From Nelumbo lutea (Eukaryota; Streptophyta; Magnoliopsida; Proteales; Nelumbonaceae), in contig JAKGHH010000004.1 in assembly GCA_022828595.1 (NCBI GenBank), positions 57,590,664-57,654,663 on the forward strand: a stretch of DNA of 64,000 nt, written 5' to 3'. Positions 31,926 through 42,038 of this stretch are shown here, piece after piece (position 1 is the first letter of the stretch; each line of letters opens with the position of its first letter). Both the position numbers and the translations under genes were made by a program. Below the pieces are notes generated by a model. That model did no database searches and had not been told where the DNA came from. It saw only the letters and a program-made list of their open reading frames with translations.

Positions 31926-32646
31926 TGAGTGGAGGCCATGAGAGTAGAGATGAACTCAATGGAGACCAATGGAGTCTGGACTCTAGTAGATCCGCCTTCC
32001 GGGGTAAAAGCAATCGGCTACAAATGGATTTACAAGAGGAAGAAGGGCCCCGATGGTAGGGTTGAGACCTTCAAAGCTCGTCTGGTGGCAAAAAAGGTAT
32101 ACTCAGAAAGAGGGCATCGATTATGAGGAAACCTTTTCACCTGTGGCCATGCTCAAGTCCATTAGGATCCTGCTAGCTGTAGCATCATACCATGATTATG
32201 AGATTTGACAGATGGATGTCAAAACTGCATTCCTGAATGGAGATTTTACTGAAGATATCTATATGCAGCAGCCGCAAGGCTTCATAACTGCGGGTCAGGA
32301 AAACATGGTATGTAAACTTAATAGATCCATTTATGGACTTAAGCAAGCTTCTAGAAGTTCGAACATCCATATTGACTCTGCTGTCAAATCGTTTGACTTC
32401 GAGTAGAATCCGGATGAACCCTGTGTTTATAGGAAGTACAGTGGAGATAAGGTTACCTTCTTGGTTCTGTATGTAGATGAAATTCTACTCATTTGGAATG
32501 ATGTAGGAATGTCGACTACGGTGAAAGTATGGCTTTCACAGCAATTCTCCATGGAAGATCTTGGAGAAGCCTCCTATATATTGGGTCTTCGACTTTATAG
32601 AGATAGATCGAAGCGGAAAATAGGATTATCCCAATCTTCCTACATC
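31926..32646 (+). pseudogene. C4 reverse transcriptase, truncated, active site altered
   Basis: RT N-terminus VEAMRVEMNSMETNGVWTL, then VDPPSGVKAIGYKWIYKRKK. A one-base insertion in an A-run near 32090 shifts the frame. Further pieces are FLNGDFTEDIYMQQPQGF, NRSIYGLKQASRSS, and the active-site box written Tyr-Val-Asp-Glu (about 32469-32480), where the sister copies have Tyr-Val-Asp-Asp. The second metal-binding Asp is therefore lost. It ends within the SQSSYI segment at the junction with minus-strand LTR sequence. Confidence 0.86.
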
Positions 32647-32703
32647 ACATGGATGCCCAAAAATTGCGGAATAAGGGGGCGAATTTCAAAATATTTTCTC
32701 TCC
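32643..32703 (-). repeat. Copia LTR 3'-end scrap, minus strand
   Basis: About 60 bp matching the LTR 3' end in reverse (CACATGGATGCCCAAAAATT, GGAATAAGGGGGCGAATTTC). It joins C4 RT on the left through shared CATC and joins minus-strand leader on the right through shared CTCC. Both joins look like microhomology-mediated repair. Confidence 0.75.
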
Positions 32704-33121
32704 TTCTCTGCGTTGCCATCTTCAATCCAAAAATGAAAATAAATAGAAATCCTATTTCAATTAATAATTACATCAGACCGACTTCCTATACATTGAGTCT
32801 AAAAAATTAAAAAAAAAATATTTACAGACCAAATGTAATAAATTCAAGAAACTGCAAATCTTGCAGTTCTCCCTGCGCAAAACAAGAATTCGATCTCCTC
32901 TTGTACGAACAACCCATAAATCAAGAAAATCATATAGAATTATTCTAAATAATAATCAGATTTTCATAAAATTAATTTCAGATTATTTGCCCATCAGTTT
33001 CGGGAACAAATTTCCCCAAACCCGTATCTGCGCAAATTGGGTAGAACGCCTTCTCCCTATTTGCGCAGGTTCAGATCTGAAACAGAATGGTTCAAGATTT
33101 GAGCCATGGTTCTGATACCAC
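32704..33121 (-). other. Copia leader with primer site, minus strand
   Basis: Reverse copy of the Copia leader, from the CTGCGTTGCCATCTTC block to the primer site at 33104-33120 (complement TGGTATCAGAACCATGG), next to the LTR at 33122. It is the 5' end of a minus-strand Copia whose coding part is gone. Frame 32861-33115 is leader sequence also seen at 41778-42032 and is not a gene. Confidence 0.82.
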
Positions 33122-34845
33122 TGAAGGGATAGGAAATCCATCACATGGATGCCCAAAGATTGCGGAATAAGGGGGAAAATTTCAAAATATTTTCTCTCCC
33201 TTCAACTGGGAATCGAATTCCCTATTTAGAAAATCATATTTTCAAAGATCATTCTTGAACCCTAAACTGAACCAGATCTGAACCAAAAGGAGTAGGAAGA
33301 GATAATACCTGATACAGAGAAATAATATCTCTCAATGGAGGTGTTAACGCCCAAGGAATGATCCAAAATCTGCTCCCACTGAAGATGGCGCAGTGCAGGG
33401 TGGAGCAGAATCAGTAGTGTTCTTCCAAAAGAACTTGAACCTTCTCCAGAATCACCTGGACGGCTTGTGATACAACTCCCTCCAATATTTTCTCCAAAAG
33501 ATTGGAATCAAAATCCAATCTTGATTTCTCCCAAGAACTGGAGATCGAACTGCTGTAGGCCTGCAGGAAGGAGGCGGCAAGAGAGTATTTGCAGGGTGCA
33601 GATTCTCTCTTCTGTGTGTATAAAGGCTGCCACCCCCTCTTCCTTTTGTAGACTTAAAGGGATCAGCTCCTAATCCCATTAGGATTTGCTAACCCAAATC
33701 ATATCTAGATTAGAAGTCCCTTTAAGATAAGGGATAACCCTTATCTTATCTGTAGATTAGATCAGCCATCTCCTAATCTAATTAGGAAATTTCCATATCT
33801 AAATCTTATTTAAATCTTGGACTCTCTAAGTGGATAGGGTGTGGGCCCAATCCTATCAGCTGATCCATCTCAGAATTCGCCCCTTAAGTGACTAATCAAA
33901 TTAGCCCTGTTCGAAATGGGCTTAAGGCCCAATTAAGGTTATGTATTCATTTAGCCTTCCAAACTGCTGCCCAGTTGGGTTTCCTTGTATGGCATGGGAC
34001 CCAAACATTGATTTACACATCAGCCACTTGGGTTCAGCCCAGACTTTGTTACAAGGCTTGGCCGAATACACTGTTATGGACAGTGCACCCCCTGAAACCA
34101 ATAAAATGGGCTCTATGTGCCCAACACTTACCCTAAGTGGTCCCTGGGCCAATCCACCTTGTAACACCCAGGGACTGTGGGCAGATGCAAGAGTAGCCCA
34201 TTAGGTATTATCCTCAATGGTCTTAACACTTAACCTCTCAGCCCATAATGATCATACACTACTCGACAAGAGAGGACCTCTCCCTCGGCTGCAAGGTACA
34301 GTGTTGCACTCTCTGCTTATATGGATCCCGGGAATTAAAACCTTTTGCAAATCATTTCAAAACCATAATGTATATACTTTTATATCTCATATAAAATATA
34401 TTTTGCAAAACAAATTTCAATGATTGAAATCGGCTACCGGCAGTCTTAGTTTCCATCAGTGAGAGTGCATCCCCGATCATTACCTTTGTCCGACAAAGGG
34501 GCTGATCCTGTCACTATGATCACCCACTTAGATGAATTCTCAGACTGTCCCAACATACCCCATGTTTTGACCCCTGCTAAGGATCACACTGATTGGTACA
34601 TCAAAAACAGCCCAATCCGACACATAGTGCAGTATCATAATCGAGTCTAGGGGTCGGGTGTAACTTTCCAGTTTTGTCCATCAATCTCCAAGGTCCAGGG
34701 CAATACTGGAAATGTGGTTCAGTTCAAAAATTCAATTAATCCTACACTGTATGTGCCTAGGGTCTCACCCTGGTAGCTGAGACAAGCCACCCCAACCGAC
34801 TTGGTGGCACCATAGTGTTAGCCTTGTCACCATAGTGTTAGCCTT
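33122..34845 (-). repeat. Copia 5' LTR, minus strand, U3 start lost
   Basis: Starts TGAAGGGATAGG next to the primer site, so it is a 5' LTR in reverse. It runs to about 34845 within the U3. A 21-bp phrase around ACCATAGTGTTAGCCTT is repeated at the end (34810-34828 and 34831-34846). The sequence then flips into a plus-strand LTR. The lost part contains the TGTTAGACAG end. Confidence 0.85.
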
Positions 34846-35988
34846 GAGGATAATACCTGATGGGCTAATCTTGCATCTGCCCACTGTCCCTGGGTGTTAC
34901 AAGGTGGCTTGGCCCAGGGACCACTTAGGGTAAGTGTTGGGCCCATAGAGCCCATCTGATGGGTTTCAGGGGGTGCACTGTCCATAACAGTGTATTCGGC
35001 CAAGCCTTGTAACAAAGGCTGGGCTGAACCCATGTGGCTGATGTGTAGATCAATGTTTGGGTGCCACGCCATGCACGGAAGCCCAACTGGGCAGCAGTTT
35101 ATAAGGCTAAATGAATACATAACCCAAAATGGGCCTTAAGCCCATTTCGAACTGGGCTAATTTGATTACTCATTAAGGGGCGAATTATGAGATAAGTTCC
35201 GTAGATAAGATTGAGCCCACACCCTATCAACTCAGAGAGTCCATGATCTAAATGAGATTTAGATCTGGAAACTTCCTAATTAGATTAGGAGATGGCTGAT
35301 CTAATCTGCAGATAAGATAAGGATTATCCCTTATCTTAATGGGACTTCTAATCTAGATATGATTTGGGTTAGCAACTCCCAATGGGATTAGGAGCTGATC
35401 CCTTTAAGTCTATAAAAGGAAAAGGGTCGGCAGCCTTTAGAAACAACACAATAGACAACCAACAGTCTTGTTTTCAGAGATGAGATCACAGAAAAGAGAA
35501 TTCTGCACCCTGCAAATACTCTATAACCGCCTCTTTCCTCCAGCCGCCGCCTACAGTAGTTAGATCTCCATTCCTTGGGAGAAATCAAGATTGGATCATG
35601 ATTCCAATGTTTTGGAGAAAAGATTGGTAGGAGTTGTATTCACAAGCCATCCAAGTGATTCTTGAGAAGGATCAAGTTCTTTTGGAAGAACACTACTGAT
35701 TCAGCTCCACCCTACACTGCGCCATCTTCAGTGGGAGCAGATTTTGGATCCTACCTTGGGCGTGAACACCTCCATTGAGAGAAAATATTTATCTGTATCA
35801 GGTATTATCTCTCCCTACTATTTGTGGTTCAGATCTGGTTCAGTTTATGGTTCAAGAATGATCATTGAAAATATGATTTTCTAAATAGGGAATTCAATTC
35901 CCAATTGAAGGGAGAGAAAAATTTTTGAAATTCGCCCTCATATTCCGCAATCTTTGGGCGTCCATGTGATGGATTTCCTATCCCTTCA
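34846..35988 (+). repeat. Copia LTR 3' portion, plus strand
   Basis: Plus-strand LTR from GAGGATAATACCTGATGGGC to ATCCCTTCA. With the LTR to its left it forms an inverted repeat with arms of about 1.1 kb and a spacer of about 0.6 kb. Directly after its end comes minus-strand leader rather than a primer site, so it is not the LTR of a collinear element. Confidence 0.85.
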
Positions 35989-36650
35989 TGAAACACTCAG
36001 ACATGCCCAACAGCAAATGGATAACCCATTTCCTGGTGCATTTCCTCATTACTGAAGGACCCATCCTCATGCTAATGATGGAAGGCCTTTAGAGAGTTCA
36101 TCATATGAATCTCCCTATCACTTGCACTCATATTAGTTGGAGGGAACAGTTGATTACGCCCTAGTTTGATTTAGGTCAAACCAAAGTGGCTCCCACTGAC
36201 TTTCATAAAAATAGATTTCAGTGGGCCTTAAAACGGCTAGGGTTCCGCACGTAAACTCTCGATGAAGTGTGGGGCCCACCACTGAGGGAGGTCATCCAAT
36301 GACCAAAAGGGACACCATGGCAATGATGTGCATTCAGCCACGGTGTGCACAAGAGCTACTATCGAATGAGCATGGGCCAAGCACTTATGACCCATGTATG
36401 GAGCACATCACACATCCAATCATCTCATGCAGGGATAAATTGATCCAATCAATTAATTGTCTGTAAGGCCCATTGGAAGCCCGTTACAAAATCCATAATA
36501 TTAACCATTAATATTATCTACGTATATGGGCTGAATTAGGTTTACCCAGTTCGGCCCATATAGCTTTATCCTTTTAAGTGGGCTTTTAGGAGTTTTAACA
36601 ATTTAAAACTGGGCCTTTACAGGTTGGGTTGAATTAACCATTTAATTAAG
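35989..36650 (-). other. Copia leader fragment, minus strand
   Basis: Reverse of the C4 leader part 28580-29240 and nearly the same as 40665-41320 (for example CATGCCCAACAGCAAATGG, TCCTCATGCTAATGATGG, GGGACACCATGGCAATGATG). It is non-coding. It ends at TTTAATTAAGTATA and joins plus-strand RT. Confidence 0.8.
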
Positions 36651-37537
36651 TATACTGGGTTTTCGACTCTATAGAGATAGATCTAAGTGGATAATAGGAT
36701 TATCCTAATCTGCCTACATCGACAAAATAGTTAAAAGATACAACATGGAAAACTCCAAGAAAGGAAATGTTCCTTTCAGGCACAGAGTCACTCTCTCCAA
36801 GAAGATGTCTCCCAAGACTTCTGAGGAGATTGATGGCATGAAAGACGTTCCCAATGCCTCTGCCGTAGGGAGCATCATGTATGCCATGCTGTGCACTCGC
36901 CCTAACATTGCTCAGACAGTGAGTGTAGTATGCAGATTTCAGGCCAACCCAGGGCAGGAGCACTGGACTGTTGTAAAAAACATACTTAAGTACCTTCGAA
37001 GGACAAAAGAGTTTTGTCTAGTATTCGATGGTAGGTGACTACAGATCGAAGGGTATACAGATGCCTATTTCCAGTCGGATCCAGATGATAGAATGTCTAC
37101 ATCTAGATATGTTTTCACGATAGAATCGTGTGTTGTTTGATGGAAAAGCATCAAACAGGGGTCCACTGCAGACTCCACGACCGAGGCCGAGTACATTGCC
37201 GCAAGTGAGGGTGCCAAAGAAGCCGTGTGCATGAAGAAGTTCGTTCACGAGTTTGGAGTAGTTCCATCCAGCACATCACCCATCTCATTGTTGTGTGACA
37301 ACAATGGAGCTATTGCTCAGGCTAAGGAGCCACAAGCCCACACGAAGTCGAAGCACATCGAGAGGAAGTACCATGTACTAAGGGAGATTGTTGGTAGAGG
37401 GGACGTCCTGATTCAGAAGGTAGCGTCAGCGGAAAATGTAGCAGGCCCATTGACAAAGCCACTATCACAGAAAGTGTTTGAGAAACACGTGGTAAGCATG
37501 GGACTTCGGCTAGTACCTGATTGAACCTAAGTGCAAA
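36651..37537 (+). pseudogene. Copia RT C-terminus and RNase H, plus strand fragment
   Basis: The best preserved RNase H of the window. RT C-terminal text (LYRDRSKW, YIDKIVKRYNMENSKKGNVP, MLCTRPNIAQTVSVV) leads into RNase H with GYTDAYFQSDPDD (catalytic Asp region, 37051-37090), TTTEAEYIAASEGAKE (Glu), CDNNGAIAQAKEP (Asp) and HTKSKHIERKYHVLREIVGR. It ends in PLTKPLSQKVFEKHVVSMGL and a TGA at 37522-37524, the natural end of the copia polyprotein. Internal stops include TAG near 37036 and TGA near 37138. Neither its upstream domains nor its own 3' LTR are attached. Confidence 0.88.
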
Positions 37538-37840
37538 CCCATTGACAAAGCCACTATCACAGAAAGTCCCTGGGCCAAGCCACCTTGTAACACCAAGGGA
37601 CAGTGGGCAGATGCAAGATTAGCCCATCAGGCATTATCCTCAATGGCCTTACACTTAACCTCTCAGCCCATAATGATCATACACTGCCCGATGAGAGAGA
37701 TAATACCTGATACAGAGAAACAATATAATTTTCTAAATAGGGAATTCGATTCCCAGTTGAAGGGACAGAAAAATTTTTGAAATTCGCCCCCTTTATTCCA
37801 CAATGTTGAGCGCCCATGGGATGGATTTCCTTTCCCTTCA
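37538..37840. repeat. Patchwork: 30-bp duplication, then Copia LTR pieces in both orientations
   Basis: 37538-37567 repeats 37446-37475 (starts CCCATTGACAAAGCC) exactly, copied from the end of RNase H. Minus-strand LTR pieces follow at 37568-37698 and about 37695-37725, with a large gap between them in LTR terms. From about 37726 to 37840 it is plus-strand LTR 3' end, closing with TTTCCCTTCA. The joins carry short shared bases. No gene is seen. Confidence 0.78.
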
Positions 37841-38945
37841 AGTCCAGACTCCAATGGTGTCCATTGAGTTCATCTCTGCTCTCATGGCCTCCACCCACTT
37901 CTGGGAATCTATGTCTAACTTAGCTTCCGTGTAAGTCACGGGATCCCCCTCACTAGTCAAGGTTTCCACCAGGTAACTATCCTGGTCATAACCATAACGG
38001 ACTGGTGGCCTGGATACCCGAGTGGATTTTCTAGGTTGGTCACTACCTAGAACTTGTGGGACATCTCCCACTGCTCCTGAGCTCTCCTCATCAAGAACAA
38101 CTTCCTGACGATGGGTGTACAGGATATAGTCGGTTTCCAAGAATTGCGCATTACGACTGCAAAGGACTTTCTGCTCACTTGGGTCATAGAAAATGTAACC
38201 TACAGAGACTTTTGGGTAGCCTACAAATAGGCAACGACTGGTCTTGGATTCCAACTTGTCTGCACTCGTTCTTTTAACGTGTGTTGGACAACCCCAAATC
38301 TTCAAGTGTCTGACACTTGGTTTTTTTCCGGTCCAAAGTTCATATAGAGTGTTCGGAACAGATTTGGTTGGAAACCTATTTAGCACATAAATCGCAGTCT
38401 CTAATGTGTAACCCCAAAAGGATGTGGGTAACTCTGAGTATATGAGAAGTGACCGGACCATATCCAATAAGGTCCTATTCCTCCTCTCTAAAACACCGTT
38501 AAGTTGTGGTGTAACAGGAGGAGCTAATTGTGATACTATTCCATTTACCTTTAAGTAGTCCCTGAATTTGTCAGAGAGATACTCGCCACCTCAATCAGAT
38601 TGAAGGGCTTTAATTTCTCTATCCAACTATTTCTCGACCTATTGTCTAAACTCTTTGAACCTTTCAAAAGATTCAGACTTGTGTCTCATTAGGTACACAT
38701 AACCATATCGTGAGAAATCATCTGTGAAGGTGATGAAATACACGTGTTGATTTCGTTTCCTAACACTCAGGGGACCACATACATCAGTATATATTAGGTC
38801 AAGTGTACCTGTACATCTTTCTGGCTTACCGTTAAATGGCCGTTTCATCATCTTGCCTTGTAGGCAAGTCTCACAGGTGGGAAGATCTTCTACAGTTAGA
38901 AAATCTAAAAGACCAGCCTTTACCAACCTTTACCAACCTTGTGAT
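37841..38945 (-). pseudogene. C5 integrase and integrase-RT linker
   Basis: Minus-strand integrase. From 38926 down are VEDLPTCETCLQGKM (Cys pair), LDLIYTDVCGPLSV (first Asp) and DDFSRYGYVYLMRHKSES. Stops stand at Gln positions near 38640 and 38630, and SD*GGEYLS has a stop for the Arg after the second Asp. The VLERRNRTLL box (catalytic Glu) follows. The 209-codon stretch 38467-37838 covers SFWGYTLETAIYVLNRFPTK, RHLKIWGCPTHVKR, LFVGYPKVSVGYIFYD, the acidic linker SSGAVGDVPQV and RVSRPPVRYGYDQDSY, and the RT start WVEAMRAEMNSMD. A short direct repeat (ACCAACCTTT, about 38920-38938) disturbs the start. Confidence 0.87.
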
Positions 38946-39480
38946 TCAGTCAACACCGATGTGGCCAAGTTGGTAATGCCACAGACACGTAGGATTAACT
39001 GTATCACGGGCTCTCCTCTTGGGGATTTCAGCCGACGCAGTTTTGGTTATGTTTGTTTCTAGAGAAGGATGTAGAACATAGAGACCATTCTCCAGTTCCC
39101 CGTATGCGATGAATCTGTTATTTCTTTTAATAGTAATCGTATTACTAAAGAAGATAGAATAACCATCTGCACACAATTTTGAAACAGAAATCAAATTTCT
39201 TCTTAAATTTTGTACATAAAGACAATTTTTCAGTACAAATTTTCATTCTCTAAAAATTAACTCCACGACTCCTATTGCTGCGGCTGCAATAGTTGCAGTA
39301 GTCACCAAGTAGAGAGTGACTTCTCCTTCACTCAACTTTTTGCTTACCTTGAACCCCTGCAGTGAGTTACACGCATGAGTTGAAGCCCCGGAGTCAATAC
39401 ACCAAGACGCAGAAGCTACCAATAAATTGGTTTCTATAACACAAGTTTCGAAATTACCTTTCTTGGATTCCAGGTAGGCA
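38946..39480 (-). pseudogene. C5 protease and GAG-pre-integrase
   Basis: Minus strand. ASASWCIDSGASTHACNSLQ, with the active-site Asp, lies near 39415-39360. It is followed by SEGEVTLYL, AAAAIGVVELIF, a TAG, then LRRNLISVSKLCADGYSIFF and NPTCLWHYQLGHIGVD. Here the Arg of HYRLGH is Gln (CAA, complement of 38970-38972) rather than the TGA seen in C1, C2 and C4. Either change can arise from a CGA codon by a single transition on one strand or the other. Confidence 0.85.
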
Positions 39481-40252
39481 GGACAATTCCTTTTCTAGTG
39501 GCCAGTCTTCTTGCAGAAGTGACAGGCATCCAATGCTTTGTCTTTCTTCTGCTTCTTGCCCTTAGTGGCTTTCTTCTGAGGCTTCTTTGCCTTCCTCTTT
39601 CTCTTGCCCATCTTGATAGCTTCAACAAGCATAGCTACAGGCTCATCCTTTCTAATCAGTTCTTCGGCTCTTTGCAAAATATTGCTGAGCTCTTGCAAGC
39701 TGACATTCAGCTTGTTCATGTTATAGTTCATGATGAACGGATAAAAGGAAGGAGGAAAAGAATTAAGGATAGCATCTATCTAGATTGCAAGGTCCAGCCC
39801 GGATCCAAGAGCCTCCAGTTCGTTGATGTAACCCATCATCCGGAGACAATGGTCGTGAACATGTTGGCCCTTGAACATTTGAATGGTCATGAACTGTTTC
39901 AAGACCTTTTGTCGAGTAGAACGATTCTGCTCTTCATACATTGTCCTCAGGTAGTCCAATATGTCATTGGCAAGTTCGATCAGATCGAACTGCCTCTGTA
40001 TTGGGTTGTCCAAGGAGGCAATGATGTAACACCGGGCTAGGGAGTTTTTCTCCTCCCATTCCTGATATTCTCTCCTTCAGGCCTCAGAAGCCCTGTCACC
40101 CGGACGCTTCGGGGCAGTATTCTTTGCCACTTTGTCCAGTTTTTCAGAAGCTAGGACTAGCATAAGGTTCTTGTACCAGTCGGCATAGTTTGGGCCCTTA
40201 AACTTGTTGTCATCAAGAAGCTTTGCAAAAGATCCGTTTGCCTTTTTCTGAT
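39481..40252 (-). pseudogene. gag: C5 gag, minus strand
   Basis: Copia Gag, homologous along its length to C4 gag: KKANGSFAKLLDDNKFKGPNY (the ATG start of C4 is AAG here), ADWYKNLMLVLASEKLDKV, RCYIIASLDNPIQRQFDLIE, LRTMYEEQNRSTRQKVLKQF, GYINELEALGSGLDL, then TAG for Gln, NMNKLNVSLQELSNILQ, a Lys-rich linker, and the knuckle Cys-His-Phe-Cys..Gly-His with TAG in place of Trp as in C1. The plus-strand frame 39498-40040 (180 codons) is its antisense shadow and not a gene. Confidence 0.87.
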
Positions 40253-42020
40253 AAAACAACAAACATCAGTCCACAACCTAATTTGATTCATGTTCATTTC
40301 ATAGATATGGATTTTAATCTACGATACATTTCCATTTATTCATCTCTGATATTTCCCTCATTTGTTAGTGATGGAGACTACGGGTTGTCTCTAGAAATGT
40401 GGAAAATCACATAGGGTGCATGGAGCCAACTGTTTCAGCTGCATAACCCCACCACCTTTCTGTGAAGGATCATCATATCCACTCATCATATGAGTTTTTC
40501 CTTTGGCCTCTGTTAGACAAGGTTCAGAGTCATTTTTAGGTAAACCATTCTATTCAGTGAGTGCTTATCCATCATATTCGTGAATGCCAAGGTGCCATGA
40601 CAGAGTTCCCTTTTTCTGGCGAAGCGCCTCCCACATCGGTCAATGACGCCCCTATCATCTTATGAAACACTAAGACAAGCCCAACAGCAAATGGATAGCC
40701 CATTTTTTGGTGTGTTTCCTCATTACTGAAGGACCCATCCTCATGCTAATGATGGAAGCCCTTTAGAGAGTTCATCATATGAATCTCCCTATCACTTGCA
40801 CTCATATTAGCTGGAGGGAACAGTTGATTACGCCCTAGTTTGGTTTAGGTCAAACCAAAGTGGCTCCCACTGACTTTCATAAAGCCAGGTTTCGGTGGGC
40901 CTTAAATCGGCTAGGGTTCCACACGTAGCCTCTCGATGAGGTTTGGGGCCCACCACTAAGAGAGGTCATCCAATGACCAAAAGGGACACCATGGCAATGA
41001 TGTGCATTCAGCCACGGTGTGCGCAACAGCCACTGTCGAATGAGCATGGGCTAAGAACTTATGGCCCATATACAGAGCACATCACACATCCAAATATCTC
41101 ATGTAGGGATAAATTGATCAAATCAATTAATCATCTATAAGGCCCATTGGAAGCCCGTTAAAAAATCCATAATATTAACCATTAATATTATCTAGGTATA
41201 TGGGTTGAATTAGGTTTACCTAGTTCGGCCCATATAGCTTTATCCTTTTAAGTGGGCTTTTAGCAGTTTTAACTATTTAAAACTGGGCCTTTACAGGTTG
41301 GGCTGTTTTAACCATTTAATTAAATATCAATCCTCAAGCCCATTAGTGGGAAAAATTAGGGCTGACTTTCAGCCTTGATTAAACCCTAGATTTGGTCCAA
41401 ACAGTTTGAACCAATCTTGGTTCGAATGGGTCTAGGGTTTGATCTTTAATTAAATCCTTAATTCAAGAAAATAATCTAAAATTAAATAACTGATAAAAGA
41501 AAAACAAGAGTCGGTTAATCAGGGCTGTTCGCACACTCCATCCTGCAAAACAGAGGTTAGATCACAGATTGCAGTTTACTGCAAATTGCAGATATCGAAT
41601 GTCCCATTTGCGAAATCTCCTTCTCTGCGCCGCCATCTTCAATCCAAAAATTAAAATTAATAGAAATCCTATTTCTATTAATAATTACATCAGATCGAAT
41701 ATTTATATATTGAGTCTAAAAAATAAAAAAAAAATTATTTATAGACCAAATGTAATAAATTCAATAAACTACAAATCTTGCAGTTCTCCCTGCGCAAACC
41801 AAGAATTCAATCTCATCTTGTACGAACTGCCCATAAATCAAGAAAATCATATAGAACTATTCTAAATAATAATCAGATTTATATAAAATTAATTTCAGAT
41901 TATTTTCCCATCAGTTTTGGGAACAAATATCCCAAATCCCATATCTGCGCAAATTGGGTAGAACGCCTTCTCCCTATTTGCGCAGGTTCAGATCTGAAAC
42001 AGAATGGTTCAAGATTTGAA
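40253..42020 (-). other. C5 leader, non-coding, minus strand
   Basis: Uninterrupted Copia leader of about 1.77 kb, useful as reference for the C4 leader. It has the TGCTAATGATGG and CAGCAAATGGATAGCCC blocks, the GGGACACCATGGCAATGATG block, paired ATATTAACCATTAATATTAT near 41170 (itself palindromic), the GCGCCGCCATCTTCAATCC block, and the CTGCGCAAATTGGG region by the primer site. Frames 40943-41140, 41569-41865 and 41778-42032 are not conserved coding sequences. Confidence 0.78.
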
Positions 42021-42037
42021 CCATGGCTCTGATACCA
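42021..42037 (-). other. C5 primer binding site
   Basis: Complement reads TGGTATCAGAGCCATGG, the canonical plant copia initiator-Met-tRNA primer site, one base away from the LTR. It is the best preserved primer site among the Copia copies here and fixes the strand and the 5' end of C5. Confidence 0.9.
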
Positions 42038-42038
42038 C

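Larger units (their letters stand above)
24160..32646 (+). mobile_element. Copia retrotransposon C4, 5' LTR to RT, 3' part lost
   Basis: The most complete Copia of the window on the plus strand: 5' LTR (24160-25895), primer site, leader with a solo LTR inside, gag, protease, integrase and RT up to about 32646. There it joins minus-strand Copia sequence at a CATC microhomology, so the rest of RT, RNase H and its 3' LTR are missing. A separate plus-strand RT/RNase H piece at 36651-37537 overlaps the lost part by about 60 bp, so it is probably from another copy. Coding capacity is destroyed by stops and small indels. Confidence 0.88.

Noticed and set aside
39498..40040. 180-codon plus-strand frame
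   Set aside because: Exact antisense of C5 gag; no independent support.
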